A DNA stretch of 56,763 nt, taken from positions 1 to 56,763 of the forward strand of contig QHYN01000201.1 in the NCBI GenBank assembly GCA_003224145.1, read 5' to 3'. Position numbers and translations under genes: made by a program. Shown here piece by piece: positions 1 to 6,218 of this stretch; position 1 is the stretch's first letter, and each line of letters begins with the position of its first letter. Under the pieces are notes generated by a model. The model was given only the letters and a program-made list of their open reading frames with translations, searched no databases and was not told the origin of the DNA. This DNA comes from Acidobacteriota bacterium (GTDB lineage Bacteria > Acidobacteriota > Terriglobia > Acidiferrales > UBA7541).

Positions 1-108
1 TTTCGTTTCGAGGACGGACTCCATCAGCAGCTTGCCGCCGGAATTCATCACCGCGATCGAAACGGTTTCCTTGTGCACGTCCATGCCGATATACTTCGTA
101 CTGTCCAT
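1..108 (-). CDS. IS110-family transposase, N-terminal fragment cut by window edge
   Basis: The reverse strand from 108 reads 36 codons beginning MDSTKYIGMDVHKETVSIAV and runs off the window. The YIGMDVHKE stretch is the start of the RuvC-like DEDD domain of IS110-family transposases; the Asp in GMDVHK is the first acidic catalytic residue of that family. A strong ribosome site (AAAGGAG) lies about 7 bases before the ATG. Only the N-terminus is visible, so completeness, the C-terminal serine domain and the IS110/IS1111 subgroup cannot be judged. The adjacent non-coding stretch is described separately as the element end. Confidence 0.8.
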   Translation of the reverse strand, partial: MDSTKYIGMDVHKETVSIAVMNSGGKLLMESVLETK

Positions 109-263
109 TTAGGGTGCTCCTTTCGGTAGGGGATGAGGTCAGCGCTCAAACCTACTCCAAAAGGGGCGCCCTTTTATAATGCGTAATCCGGATGGGCCCG
201 GATCGGTACCGGGAAGTCGTATTGTCGGAAACTCGCCCACTATCGGGAACTGGGGCAGTTCGA
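109..263 (-). mobile_element. Probable non-coding end of the IS110 element (candidate bridge-RNA region)
   Basis: This 155 base stretch lies directly upstream of the transposase start and contains no gene. It shows three short perfect stems: GTAGG 126-130 with CCTAC 151-155, AAAAGGG 159-165 with CCCTTTT 169-175, and CCCGG 197-201 with CCGGG 209-213. In IS110-group elements the long non-coding end before the transposase gene encodes a structured bridge RNA that pairs with target and donor. The length and folding potential fit, but the assignment is inference. The proposed outer boundary is 263/264, where identity with a second copy of the neighbouring repeat begins at a CT. Confidence 0.45.
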
Positions 264-456
264 CTCGTCATCAAGGGCGCTAGGCCGCCAGCGCAGGACG
301 CACAGCCTCATCGTCGGCGGCTGGTTTAAAGCGAAGCAAAGAATTGCCCACCCTTGTCCCGCAGAATCGTCCGGGACGCAAACGACGCGCACAAAACAAA
401 ATCGCAAAGGGAAGGCCACTCGGAGCCGTCTCAGCCTTTTAAGGATGCGCCACCCG
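264..456. repeat. ~200 bp dispersed repeat, copy 1
   Basis: From CTCGTCATCAAGG (264) to CACCCG (456) this stretch matches 1136-1363 in the same orientation with scattered substitutions. The second copy carries about 35 extra bases near its middle. Both copies contain GGGTGG/CCACCC motifs in opposite orientations, suggesting a foldable palindromic repeat rather than a gene. Reading frames through it are not conserved between the copies because of indels. Copy 1 abuts the proposed IS110 end. Confidence 0.8.
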
Positions 457-464
457 TGATGAAG

Positions 465-893
465 CTAGTCGGCCCGCTTGCTGCTCGCTCGCCGGGGCTT
501 CGGCTTGCTCTTGCCCTTGAGATTGAGCGCCACTGCAGCGCGGATGAGATCCTTCAAGGCCGCCTCATCGACCTTGTCGCCTTCGTGGATGTCGATGGCG
601 CGCCTGGAATTCCCGTGGAGGCTGGAGTTGAATAGACCTGAAGGGTCCTTCAACGCAGCTCCCTTGGCAAATGTCATCTTGACGACTTTCTTGTACGTCT
701 CTCCCGTGCAGACGATGCCGCCGTGAGACCAGACGGGAGTCCCCATCCACTTCCACTCTTCGAGGATCTCAGGGTCTGCCTCGTGCATGATTTCGCGCAC
801 TTTCGCGAGCGTCTTCCCGCGCCAGTCCCCAAGTTCCTTGATCTTCTCGTCGATTAATGCAGAGGCAGATTCCACCGGGACGAGCCTTTTCAT
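465..893 (-). CDS. DUF1801 (YdhG-like) domain protein
   Basis: A 142-residue soluble protein with the DUF1801 signature: helices followed by EEWKWMGTPVWSHGGIVCTG, then KMTFAKGAALKDPSGLFNSS and a basic tail rich in Lys, Arg and Ser. DUF1801 proteins are small alpha/beta proteins related to YdhG/YjhX-type folds; their biochemical role is not established. The ATG at 893 was chosen because GGAG lies 6 bases upstream; a GTG at 914 would add seven residues but lacks a clear ribosome site. The gene sits alone between the two copies of the ~200 bp repeat, so it may have moved with them. Confidence 0.8.
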   Translation of the reverse strand: MKRLVPVESASALIDEKIKELGDWRGKTLAKVREIMHEADPEILEEWKWMGTPVWSHGGIVCTGETYKKVVKMTFAKGAALKDPSGLFNSSLHGNSRRAIDIHEGDKVDEAALKDLIRAAVALNLKGKSKPKPRRASSKRAD

Positions 894-1135
894 GTACAGC
901 TCCAACTCTCGCACCTACTTTAGGTGTGCTCAGCGTAACCTGCAACCTCCGCAAGTGGAAGCCTCTTCTGGTTCGATAGCAGTTCGGAAAGATGGTGGGC
1001 GGGTGGCAAGGAAGAGGAATCCGGAATCTTTCAGGCTCCCTTCAATCGAACGAGGAAGCTCTCGCACACTCACAACTCAAAACAACTCTTCTCCTTTCTC
1101 TGACTTCTAGTTTCTAATTTCTAGTTTGCCCCTGG

Positions 1136-1363
1136 CTCGTCATCAAGGGTGGTAGGCCGCCAGCGCTGGACGCCACAGCCCCATCGTCGGCGGCTGGTCA
1201 AAGCGAAGCAAAGAATTGCCCACCCTTTGTCGCGCAGAATCGTCCGGGACGCCCCAGTAGAAACGACCGGGATGCAAAAAACGCACAAACGACGCGCACA
1301 AAACAAAATCGCAAAGGGTAGGCCACGCGGAGCCGTCTCAGCCTGTTAAGGATGCGCCACCCG
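1136..1363. repeat. ~200 bp dispersed repeat, copy 2
   Basis: Direct repeat of 264-456, longer by about 35 bases (insertion near 1257-1292). It begins CTCGTCATCAAGGGTGG and ends GATGCGCCACCCG, so its two ends carry loosely complementary GGGTGG/CCACCC motifs. The rest of 894-1442 holds no supported gene; just before this copy (1100-1128) is a degenerate TTTCTA-rich tract of the kind that recurs at 2420-2462. Confidence 0.8.
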
Positions 1364-1393
1364 CGGATCCAGAGCGGGAGAGAAATCCGCCGT

Positions 1394-1417
1394 TTCTAGC
1401 GGTGCCGATTGCTAGAA
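1394..1417. promoter_or_regulatory. Inverted repeat upstream of the PIN-like gene, possible operator
   Basis: TTCTAGC (1394-1400) and GCTAGAA (1411-1417) form a perfect 7 base inverted repeat with a 10 base spacer, ending 25 bases before the proposed TTG start at 1443. No convincing -10/-35 pair was found around it. A binding site for a dimeric regulator is possible but unproven. Confidence 0.3.
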
Positions 1418-1442
1418 TTCGCCTTAGGAGAATGCCCAATCT

Positions 1443-2366
1443 TTGCGGCCGACGCCCATTTTCGACACGGACATCTTCGGCCACGTTCAAGATGGTTCGA
1501 TCTCGCAGCAGGACTGGCGGCTCCTACTTGCGCATCGCCCCGGCCACGGCTGGCGACTTAGTTCGGTCACCACTCTGGAACTTCTCGCAGGCGTTCACGA
1601 TGAGGTGCGCCCCGAGAATTTTATTCAACAAAGAAAGCAGATCGAATTCGCCTACCAACTTTTGAAGGGCCGCATCCATGAAGAACCTCGTTTCTTAATT
1701 TGCAACGAAGTGCTCGGGCGCCCACTGCCTCCCGAAGTTCCACGACTCCCGATCGAAGTCCTCGCCGACTACATGACGGTCGTGCGCCGCGCTAATTCGC
1801 TGGAAGAGATTCTCTCAAATCGTGTCCGAGTAAATAGATTAGTGACTCGAGGAAAGGGCCAAGCAGGACTTGCAGGATTCAAACCGTCAGCACTTACAAA
1901 TTTGGCTTCAGGTCCGAGGCGCGCTTGGCAGAAAGAAGTCGAGCGTAACGCCAACGAAATCTATCCGCGTTGGCGCGAGCACTTTCAAGAAACGAGAAAA
2001 CGTCTGCCCGCTGAACTCCGCAAGGAAGTTGCGACTCGTCTAGTTTCGGATACCGAGCGAGTGGAATACAGCGAGAGTTTCCTTCGATGGATGGGTGCGC
2101 CGACGGAGCCTGGCTCCGTTGCTGAAATCACGAAGAGACTCGACGCCGTTCTTGAATTCACGATCTTCGTGACGCGCGAATTCCTCACACGAAACTACAA
2201 CTTAGAAAAGAATAAGTCGGACGTATACGACCAGTTCCAGCTGTACTACCTTTCGATGGATCGATTCATCATAGTGAGCGAGGACAAGAATCTTCGAACG
2301 AGAACGGCCCGGTCCAGTCAAGCGAGGCGAATCATGTCGTTCGATGAATTCCTCAAAACCCTCTAA
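1443..2366 (+). CDS. PIN-like domain protein with long helical insert, function unknown
   Basis: A 307-residue soluble protein. It opens with PIFDTDIFGH, resembling the first strand and acidic pair of PIN nucleases, and ends with DRFIIVSEDKNLRTRT and RIMSFDEFL, resembling the last strand and acidic residue of the fold. About 200 mostly helical, charged residues lie between. This is longer than toxin PIN domains (about 130). No antitoxin-like partner is adjacent. The start is uncertain: TTG at 1443 is the only in-frame candidate near AGGAG (1426-1430) and sits 12 bases from it; an ATG at 1432 is out of frame. PIN assignment is by motif resemblance only. Confidence 0.55.
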   Translation: MRPTPIFDTDIFGHVQDGSISQQDWRLLLAHRPGHGWRLSSVTTLELLAGVHDEVRPENFIQQRKQIEFAYQLLKGRIHEEPRFLICNEVLGRPLPPEVPRLPIEVLADYMTVVRRANSLEEILSNRVRVNRLVTRGKGQAGLAGFKPSALTNLASGPRRAWQKEVERNANEIYPRWREHFQETRKRLPAELRKEVATRLVSDTERVEYSESFLRWMGAPTEPGSVAEITKRLDAVLEFTIFVTREFLTRNYNLEKNKSDVYDQFQLYYLSMDRFIIVSEDKNLRTRTARSSQARRIMSFDEFLKTL

Positions 2367-2475
2367 CTGCGGCGGGTGGCGGCGCCTTAATTCCGAAAAA
2401 CGCCTTTGGGTCTTTCTCTTGCCCTTCTCCAATTTCTATTTTCGAATTTCTACTTTCGGGTTCTACGCTTTGGTT

Positions 2476-2898
2476 TTAGGAGAGTAGATGCGGCCCGACG
2501 ATGCCGATCAATTCGCGGGGGCTGATGATTTTAGTTTTCTTCCAGAACTTTGGGAAATGGCGCTGATTGCCGGTGATCAAGTAGTCCGCCCGGGCGGCGT
2601 CGGCACATTCGAGGAAAATATTGTCGGCGGGGTCAGAGGTGACTTGAAGCGAGCCGGAGGGCGCGACGAAATGGGCCCGGTTTTCGAGGAGTTGAAGAAA
2701 CTGCTGCCGGAGCCCTTTGCGGATATGAAGTTCCGCCCGCGATAGGACGGAACGGTACTCCGCGAAGACCGGCTCCGACAGGTAGACGCGGGCCGGCTTC
2801 GTGAGGGCCAGGAGAAAGACGGTGCGTTGCAAATCGGCAGGCTTGAGCGCAGCCGATACAACGATATTTGTATCGAGGACTAAACGAAGGGGAAGCAT
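2476..2898 (-). CDS. PIN-domain toxin (COG1569-type) of a type II toxin-antitoxin pair
   Basis: A 140-residue PIN-family protein. LRLVLDTNIVVSA carries the first catalytic Asp (D9) with the following TN; SEPVFAEYRSVL supplies the second acidic residue; SDPADNIFLECADAARADYLITGNQ holds the remaining acidic cluster before the typical ITGNQRHFP segment. PIN toxins are Mg-dependent ribonucleases that cleave tRNA, rRNA or mRNA. The gene lies 34 bases downstream of a Phd-like antitoxin gene on the same strand, the usual antitoxin-first order, so both are probably transcribed from the promoter before the antitoxin. Confidence 0.85.
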   Translation of the reverse strand: MLPLRLVLDTNIVVSAALKPADLQRTVFLLALTKPARVYLSEPVFAEYRSVLSRAELHIRKGLRQQFLQLLENRAHFVAPSGSLQVTSDPADNIFLECADAARADYLITGNQRHFPKFWKKTKIISPRELIGIVGPHLLS

Positions 2899-2932
2899 CC
2901 AGTCCTCTCACTGGTGCATGGCCGGTGAGGCC

Positions 2933-3256
2933 TTACTTCTTAGCGCTGCTTTTTCGGCTAGCCTTTTTTCCCCTGCGGGCCGCTCTGATGATGCCGTCAA
3001 TCTGGCGCGAAGAAAGGGACGCGGTGCCCTTGCGCCTGGATTCCTCGCCGATGGCTCGCAGAACTTCGGGCTCGGGAGCGGCAAGCCGGACATAGTCCCG
3101 GATGCTCAGCAGGATCGCTCGGGGAGTGCCGCGCTTCTCGATCACCAGGGAGCGGCTTTCCTTATCGACGCGGTTCAGCAGCTTGCCGAAGGTCGACCTG
3201 GCCCGCAGGGCGGGAATCACGATGCTATCCTTCGCAGCGGTCTTAGTGCTTGGCAT
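2933..3256 (-). CDS. Phd/YefM-family antitoxin
   Basis: A 107-residue small protein whose first half has the Phd/YefM pattern: SIVIPALRARSTFGKLLNRV (DNA-binding fold), ESRSLVIEKRGTPRAILLS (hydrophobic strand with the RGxPxA motif), IRDYVRL. The lysine- and arginine-rich C-terminus (ARRGKKASRKSS) is where toxin binding usually resides. It precedes the PIN toxin gene, and a palindrome sits on its promoter, consistent with autorepression by the complex. Ribosome site GGAG is 6 bases before the ATG. Confidence 0.8.
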   Translation of the reverse strand: MPSTKTAAKDSIVIPALRARSTFGKLLNRVDKESRSLVIEKRGTPRAILLSIRDYVRLAAPEPEVLRAIGEESRRKGTASLSSRQIDGIIRAARRGKKASRKSSAKK

Positions 3257-3279
3257 AAACTCTCCAGTTCATCTACTTG

Positions 3280-3309
3280 AACTGTACAGTTAAAAATTTC
3301 ACTTGTCAA
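3280..3309 (-). promoter_or_regulatory. Toxin-antitoxin promoter with overlapping palindromic operator
   Basis: On the minus strand TTGACA (3304-3309) is followed after 17 bases by TACAGT (3281-3286), a plausible sigma-70 promoter. The -10 lies within the perfect 12 base palindrome AACTGTACAGTT (3280-3291), and a second inverted repeat AGTTCA/TGAACT (3266-3271, 3278-3283) follows it. Repressor binding here would cover the -10, as expected for Phd-type autoregulation. The -35 overlaps the 3' end of the HNH gene. Confidence 0.6.
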
Positions 3310-4012
3310 TAGCGAGGGAGGGGCGGAGCTTGCCGGAGGCGAGGGCGTCGAGGGCGCGGAGGCGGGCGGCGAGTTCGGTGGCGGTCAAGCGGCGCTCGCG
3401 GTAGAGGCGGCGGAGAAAATCGTCGGCGGCCTTTTCCCCTTTCTGGACGTTGCATTCCATACAGCTGGAGACCAGGTTGCGGTAGGAATTGCGCCCCAAC
3501 CGCGCCTGCGGCACGAAGTGGTCCAGGCACTGCACCGTCGGCGTGGTCCGGCGCAAACAGTAAAAGCATTGGCCGCGCTCGCGCGCGTGGATGGCCTTTC
3601 GCAGCGGCTTGCTGCGCAGAAAGTCCGCTTCCTCGATGTTAACCGCAGCGCAAGCGCCCGTCCCCTGTTCCTTGGCGGCGGCCCGGCTTTCGATGCGATT
3701 CAGCCTCACGGCGCGAATCTCGTCGGGCAGCCGCACCTCGACCACGTGCCCGGCTTTGCTGCGCTGGACCAAGCGCAATGCACCTTGGGCCGCGAGCCGG
3801 CGTACGGCCTCGCGCACCGGCCCCGTGGATAGCCGGATATTGCGTCCCAGCCACTGAATCGAAAAGCGGAGGCGGAGTTTTCCTTCCAGCCGGCTGTGCC
3901 GCAGGAGATGCGAATAGACCGTGCGGTCGATGACCGACAGGCGCAGGCGCGGCACGAGTAGGTCTTCCAATTGTTTCCAGATAAGTTCGGCGTTCGGTTT
4001 TTTGTTTTTCAT
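3299..4012 (-). CDS. Winged-helix-like HNH endonuclease domain protein
   Basis: A 237-residue protein. Residues about 20-100 look like a winged helix-turn-helix (IDRTVYSHLLRHSR ... STGPVREAVRRLAAQGALRLV), similar to GntR-type regulators. The C-terminal part is an HNH nuclease: paired cysteines in CFYC, then CLDHFVPQARLGRNSYRNL with the HNH His/Asn, then a second pair CMEC and NVQKGEK. The cysteine pairs would bind a structural zinc. The combination suggests a DNA-binding nuclease, perhaps a defence or mobile-element relic; the target is unknown. It is transcribed toward the toxin-antitoxin pair. Confidence 0.75.
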   Translation of the reverse strand: MKNKKPNAELIWKQLEDLLVPRLRLSVIDRTVYSHLLRHSRLEGKLRLRFSIQWLGRNIRLSTGPVREAVRRLAAQGALRLVQRSKAGHVVEVRLPDEIRAVRLNRIESRAAAKEQGTGACAAVNIEEADFLRSKPLRKAIHARERGQCFYCLRRTTPTVQCLDHFVPQARLGRNSYRNLVSSCMECNVQKGEKAADDFLRRLYRERRLTATELAARLRALDALASGKLRPSLAIDK

Positions 4013-4038
4013 GGTTGGATCCTAGGGAGGTTGACAGC

Positions 4039-4073
4039 CCCGACAAGGTCGGGATCCCCGGCAAGAGCCGGGG
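4039..4073. repeat. Paired small hairpins in an intergenic region
   Basis: Two adjacent perfect stems: CCCGAC/GTCGGG (4039-4044, 4048-4053) and CCCCGGC/GCCGGGG (4056-4062, 4067-4073), each with a 3-4 base loop starting AAG. No T-tract follows, so this is more like a REP-type palindromic repeat than a terminator. It lies 27 bases from the HNH gene start. The stretch 4013-4509 otherwise holds a short GGCCGGAGCACGGA tandem duplication (around 4152-4181) and the hairpins at 4198-4244, but no supported gene. Confidence 0.55.
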
Positions 4074-4197
4074 CACACAAACCGCGCTTCGATGGTCAGT
4101 TAACAGTTCACAGGGGAAAGTAAGGACAAAGACTTAACACAGAGAACACAGAGGCCGGAGCACGGAGGCCGGAGCACGGAGGTCACAGAGAAGAAAC

Positions 4198-4252
4198 TAA
4201 GGGCACGACATATCGTGCCCTTACTTGGGACGCGCTAAAGCGCGCCCCTACA
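4198..4252. repeat. Tandem palindromic element ending CCCCTACAAGG
   Basis: TAAGGGCACGA (4198-4208) and TCGTGCCCTTA (4213-4223) form a perfect 11 base stem with loop CATA; next to it CGCGCT/AGCGCG (4231-4236, 4239-4244) forms a second stem. The right edge, GCGCCCCTACAAGG, is also found at the right edge of the palindrome at 56227, 52 kb away, suggesting a family of small palindromic repeats. Confidence 0.55.
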
Positions 4253-4509
4253 AGGACTCGGGACGATCAGGACCGGAGATGTCGCCGGTCAACTTCTCAG
4301 CAGGGGCAAAGCCCGAGCCGGGGGAAATGCGGCGCAAAAAGAAAAAGGGCGAAACCGCGGTGGGGCCGCAGATTCACCCGAGAGTCCTTATACCAAAACT
4401 AAAACGCTTTGCAAGCCCTAATTTCAGGTAATTCTATGTAGCCTGGGCAGCGGAACACCGATCACGCACCGTCTTGCTACAGCACGCCCATCAGCCTAAA
4501 CTGGAATCC

Positions 4510-4764
4510 ATGGTTCCCGCGAGCTTCCGAATTCGTGATCGGCGGAAAGTTGTTGCGCACAACGCCGAACCGGACCCCATCAAGGTTGTGCCGTTCGGCC
4601 GTTACGGCGGCGGTGAATGGACCGGGCATCCCATCGGTTTGGTCATAGCTCTCGGCCTTCTTTTGATGGGGCTGATAGGTTTACCTCAGTTCCGGTTGTT
4701 CTTTGTGGGTGCGCTTGTGCTGGGCAGTCTCTGTGGACCCTTACTCTGGCTGCATCATCGATAG
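4510..4764 (+). CDS. Small two-helix membrane protein, hypothetical
   Basis: An 84-residue protein with a short basic N-terminus (MVPASFRIRDRRKV), a linker, and two hydrophobic segments (HPIGLVIALGLLLMGLIGL; LFFVGALVLGSLCGPLLWL) ending in HHR. The ATG at 4510 is taken; a TTG at 4474 would add 12 residues. It ends 4 bases before dusB, so the two may be co-transcribed. Its first ten residues closely match the first ten of the DusB protein (MIPASFQIRD), and the DNA is similar too, suggesting a local duplication. No function can be given. Confidence 0.5.
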   Translation: MVPASFRIRDRRKVVAHNAEPDPIKVVPFGRYGGGEWTGHPIGLVIALGLLLMGLIGLPQFRLFFVGALVLGSLCGPLLWLHHR

Positions 4765-4768
4765 GCCA

Positions 4769-5869
4769 ATGATTCCGGCGAGCTTCCAAATCCGCGACCT
4801 GACCATTCGCCCCGCTGCGATCCTCGCACCGATGGCGGGCGTGACGGACACGCTCTTCCGCCGCGTGATTCGCGGCCTCGGTGGCTGCGGCCTGCTGATG
4901 ACCGAGTTCACCAGCTCCGAAGGCATCACACGCAGCGCCAAAAAAACTCTGCGTTATCTCTATTTCCAGGAAGACGAGCACCCCATCACGGCGCAGCTCT
5001 TCGGCGCGAATCCCGTAGTGATGGCCGAAGCCGCAAAAATGGTCGAAGACCTCGGCTACGACGCCGTGGACATCAATCTTGGCTGTCCCGCCAAGAAAGT
5101 GGTGAAGTGCGGCGGCTCCGGCCTGCTCCGCGACCTGCCGCTACTCGAACAAATCTTCAGAGCCGTCCGCGCCGCCGCAAAAATTCCTCTCACCATCAAG
5201 CTGCGCGCCGGCTGGGATGAAAACTCCATCGTTGCCGTGGACGTCGCGAAAATGGCGGAAAGCATCGGCGTCGAGGCCGTCGCGGTCCACCCGCGCACGC
5301 GTCTCCAGGGCTACAGTGGCGCTGCCGACTGGTCTCTCATCACCGCCGTCAAGCAAGCCGTGAAAATTCCCGTCATCGGCAACGGCGACGTCAACGTGCC
5401 CGAAGATGCCGCGCGCATGTTTCGCGAAACCGGCTGCGATGCCGTGATGATCGGCCGCGCCGCCGCCACCAATCCCTGGATTTTTTCGCAGATGCGGCAA
5501 TTTGCGGAAACCGGCCGCTACACCACTCCAACAGAGGAGGACCGCTATCGGTTACTGATTGACTACTATGGGCAAATTTGCGCTGCCAACCTGCCCGACG
5601 GTATAGGCAAAATGAAGCAGTTCGCTTGCTGGTTTACTCATGGCGTGGGGAACGGCAGCGAGCTTCGCCGAATCGTACACGCGGCGCGAACGCCCAGCGA
5701 GGTCCTCTCGAGCGTCGAACGCTTCTTTGAGGGCCGAGCCGCCGCACTCGCCCGGCTTACGGGCGCGCAGGAAATGGACGGCCACGACCCGGTCGAGGCC
5801 GCCAGAATCGAGGACCCAGCCCATGGTCCGAGTCAGCACGTCCGTCTCGAGCCAACGCTCGGAACGTAG
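4769..5869 (+). CDS. dusB: tRNA-dihydrouridine synthase (DusB-type)
   Basis: A 366-residue FMN enzyme that reduces uridine to dihydrouridine in the tRNA D-loop using NADPH. The TIM-barrel hallmarks are present: LAPMAGVTDTLFR near the start, TEFTSSEG, NLGCPAKKV with the catalytic cysteine at 106, IKLRAGWD, VHPRTRLQGYSG, IGNGDVN and MIGRAAATNPWIF for phosphate/FMN binding. The C-terminal helical domain follows. The start at 4769 gives the family's usual N-terminus; an upstream in-frame start would run through the preceding gene. The last 47 bases overlap the PilZ gene. Confidence 0.93.
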   Translation: MIPASFQIRDLTIRPAAILAPMAGVTDTLFRRVIRGLGGCGLLMTEFTSSEGITRSAKKTLRYLYFQEDEHPITAQLFGANPVVMAEAAKMVEDLGYDAVDINLGCPAKKVVKCGGSGLLRDLPLLEQIFRAVRAAAKIPLTIKLRAGWDENSIVAVDVAKMAESIGVEAVAVHPRTRLQGYSGAADWSLITAVKQAVKIPVIGNGDVNVPEDAARMFRETGCDAVMIGRAAATNPWIFSQMRQFAETGRYTTPTEEDRYRLLIDYYGQICAANLPDGIGKMKQFACWFTHGVGNGSELRRIVHAARTPSEVLSSVERFFEGRAAALARLTGAQEMDGHDPVEAARIEDPAHGPSQHVRLEPTLGT

Positions 5870-6185
5870 AATCGCCGTCCGCCTACCCATGTATGTTCGC
5901 GGCCGCGACTCCCGCGGCATCGTCTTCGAGGAAGAAACCTCCAGCGAAAATCTTTGCCGCAGCGGCGCCGCTTTTCTGACGCGCTTCGACGTCGCCGTCG
6001 GCTCCGACCTCGAAATCCGCATTCCATTTTCGAACTACGTCTCGCGCCGCATGGAATCCGATTTCGCCACGCGCGGCCGCGTCGTGCACGTCGCTGAGGC
6101 GCAGTCGCACGGCGAAAAGCTCGTTGGTGTCCATTTCACTGGCCCGCGCTTCCAGCGCCTGTTTCGCTCCGAATCCGCCGCCTAG
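5823..6185 (+). CDS. PilZ-domain protein
   Basis: A 120-residue single-domain protein. RSERRIAVRLPMYVRG contains the RxxxR motif and SSENLCRSGAAF corresponds to the [D/N]xSxxG motif, the two signatures that bind cyclic di-GMP in PilZ domains. Here the second motif reads ENLCRSG, with Asn-Leu-Cys-Arg-Ser-Gly spacing like the NxSxxG class but degenerate, so ligand binding is uncertain. The start at 5823 overlaps the end of dusB by 47 bases, suggesting translational coupling. No motility or exopolysaccharide genes are adjacent to suggest a target process. Confidence 0.75.
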   Translation: MVRVSTSVSSQRSERRIAVRLPMYVRGRDSRGIVFEEETSSENLCRSGAAFLTRFDVAVGSDLEIRIPFSNYVSRRMESDFATRGRVVHVAEAQSHGEKLVGVHFTGPRFQRLFRSESAA

Positions 6186-6218
6186 CCTGATCCTCAAGTG
6201 GAATTCCTGGCTCGCCTG

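Noticed and set aside
1402-1665. ORF with an ATG and AGGAG just upstream (1432) overlapping the PIN-like gene
   Set aside because: Arg/Ser/Thr-rich, no resemblance to a protein family; the overlapping 307-residue frame has PIN-like ends and runs on.
4225-4431. 68-residue ORF upstream of the small membrane protein
   Set aside because: It starts inside a palindromic repeat and has low-complexity Lys/Arg content; no ribosome site.
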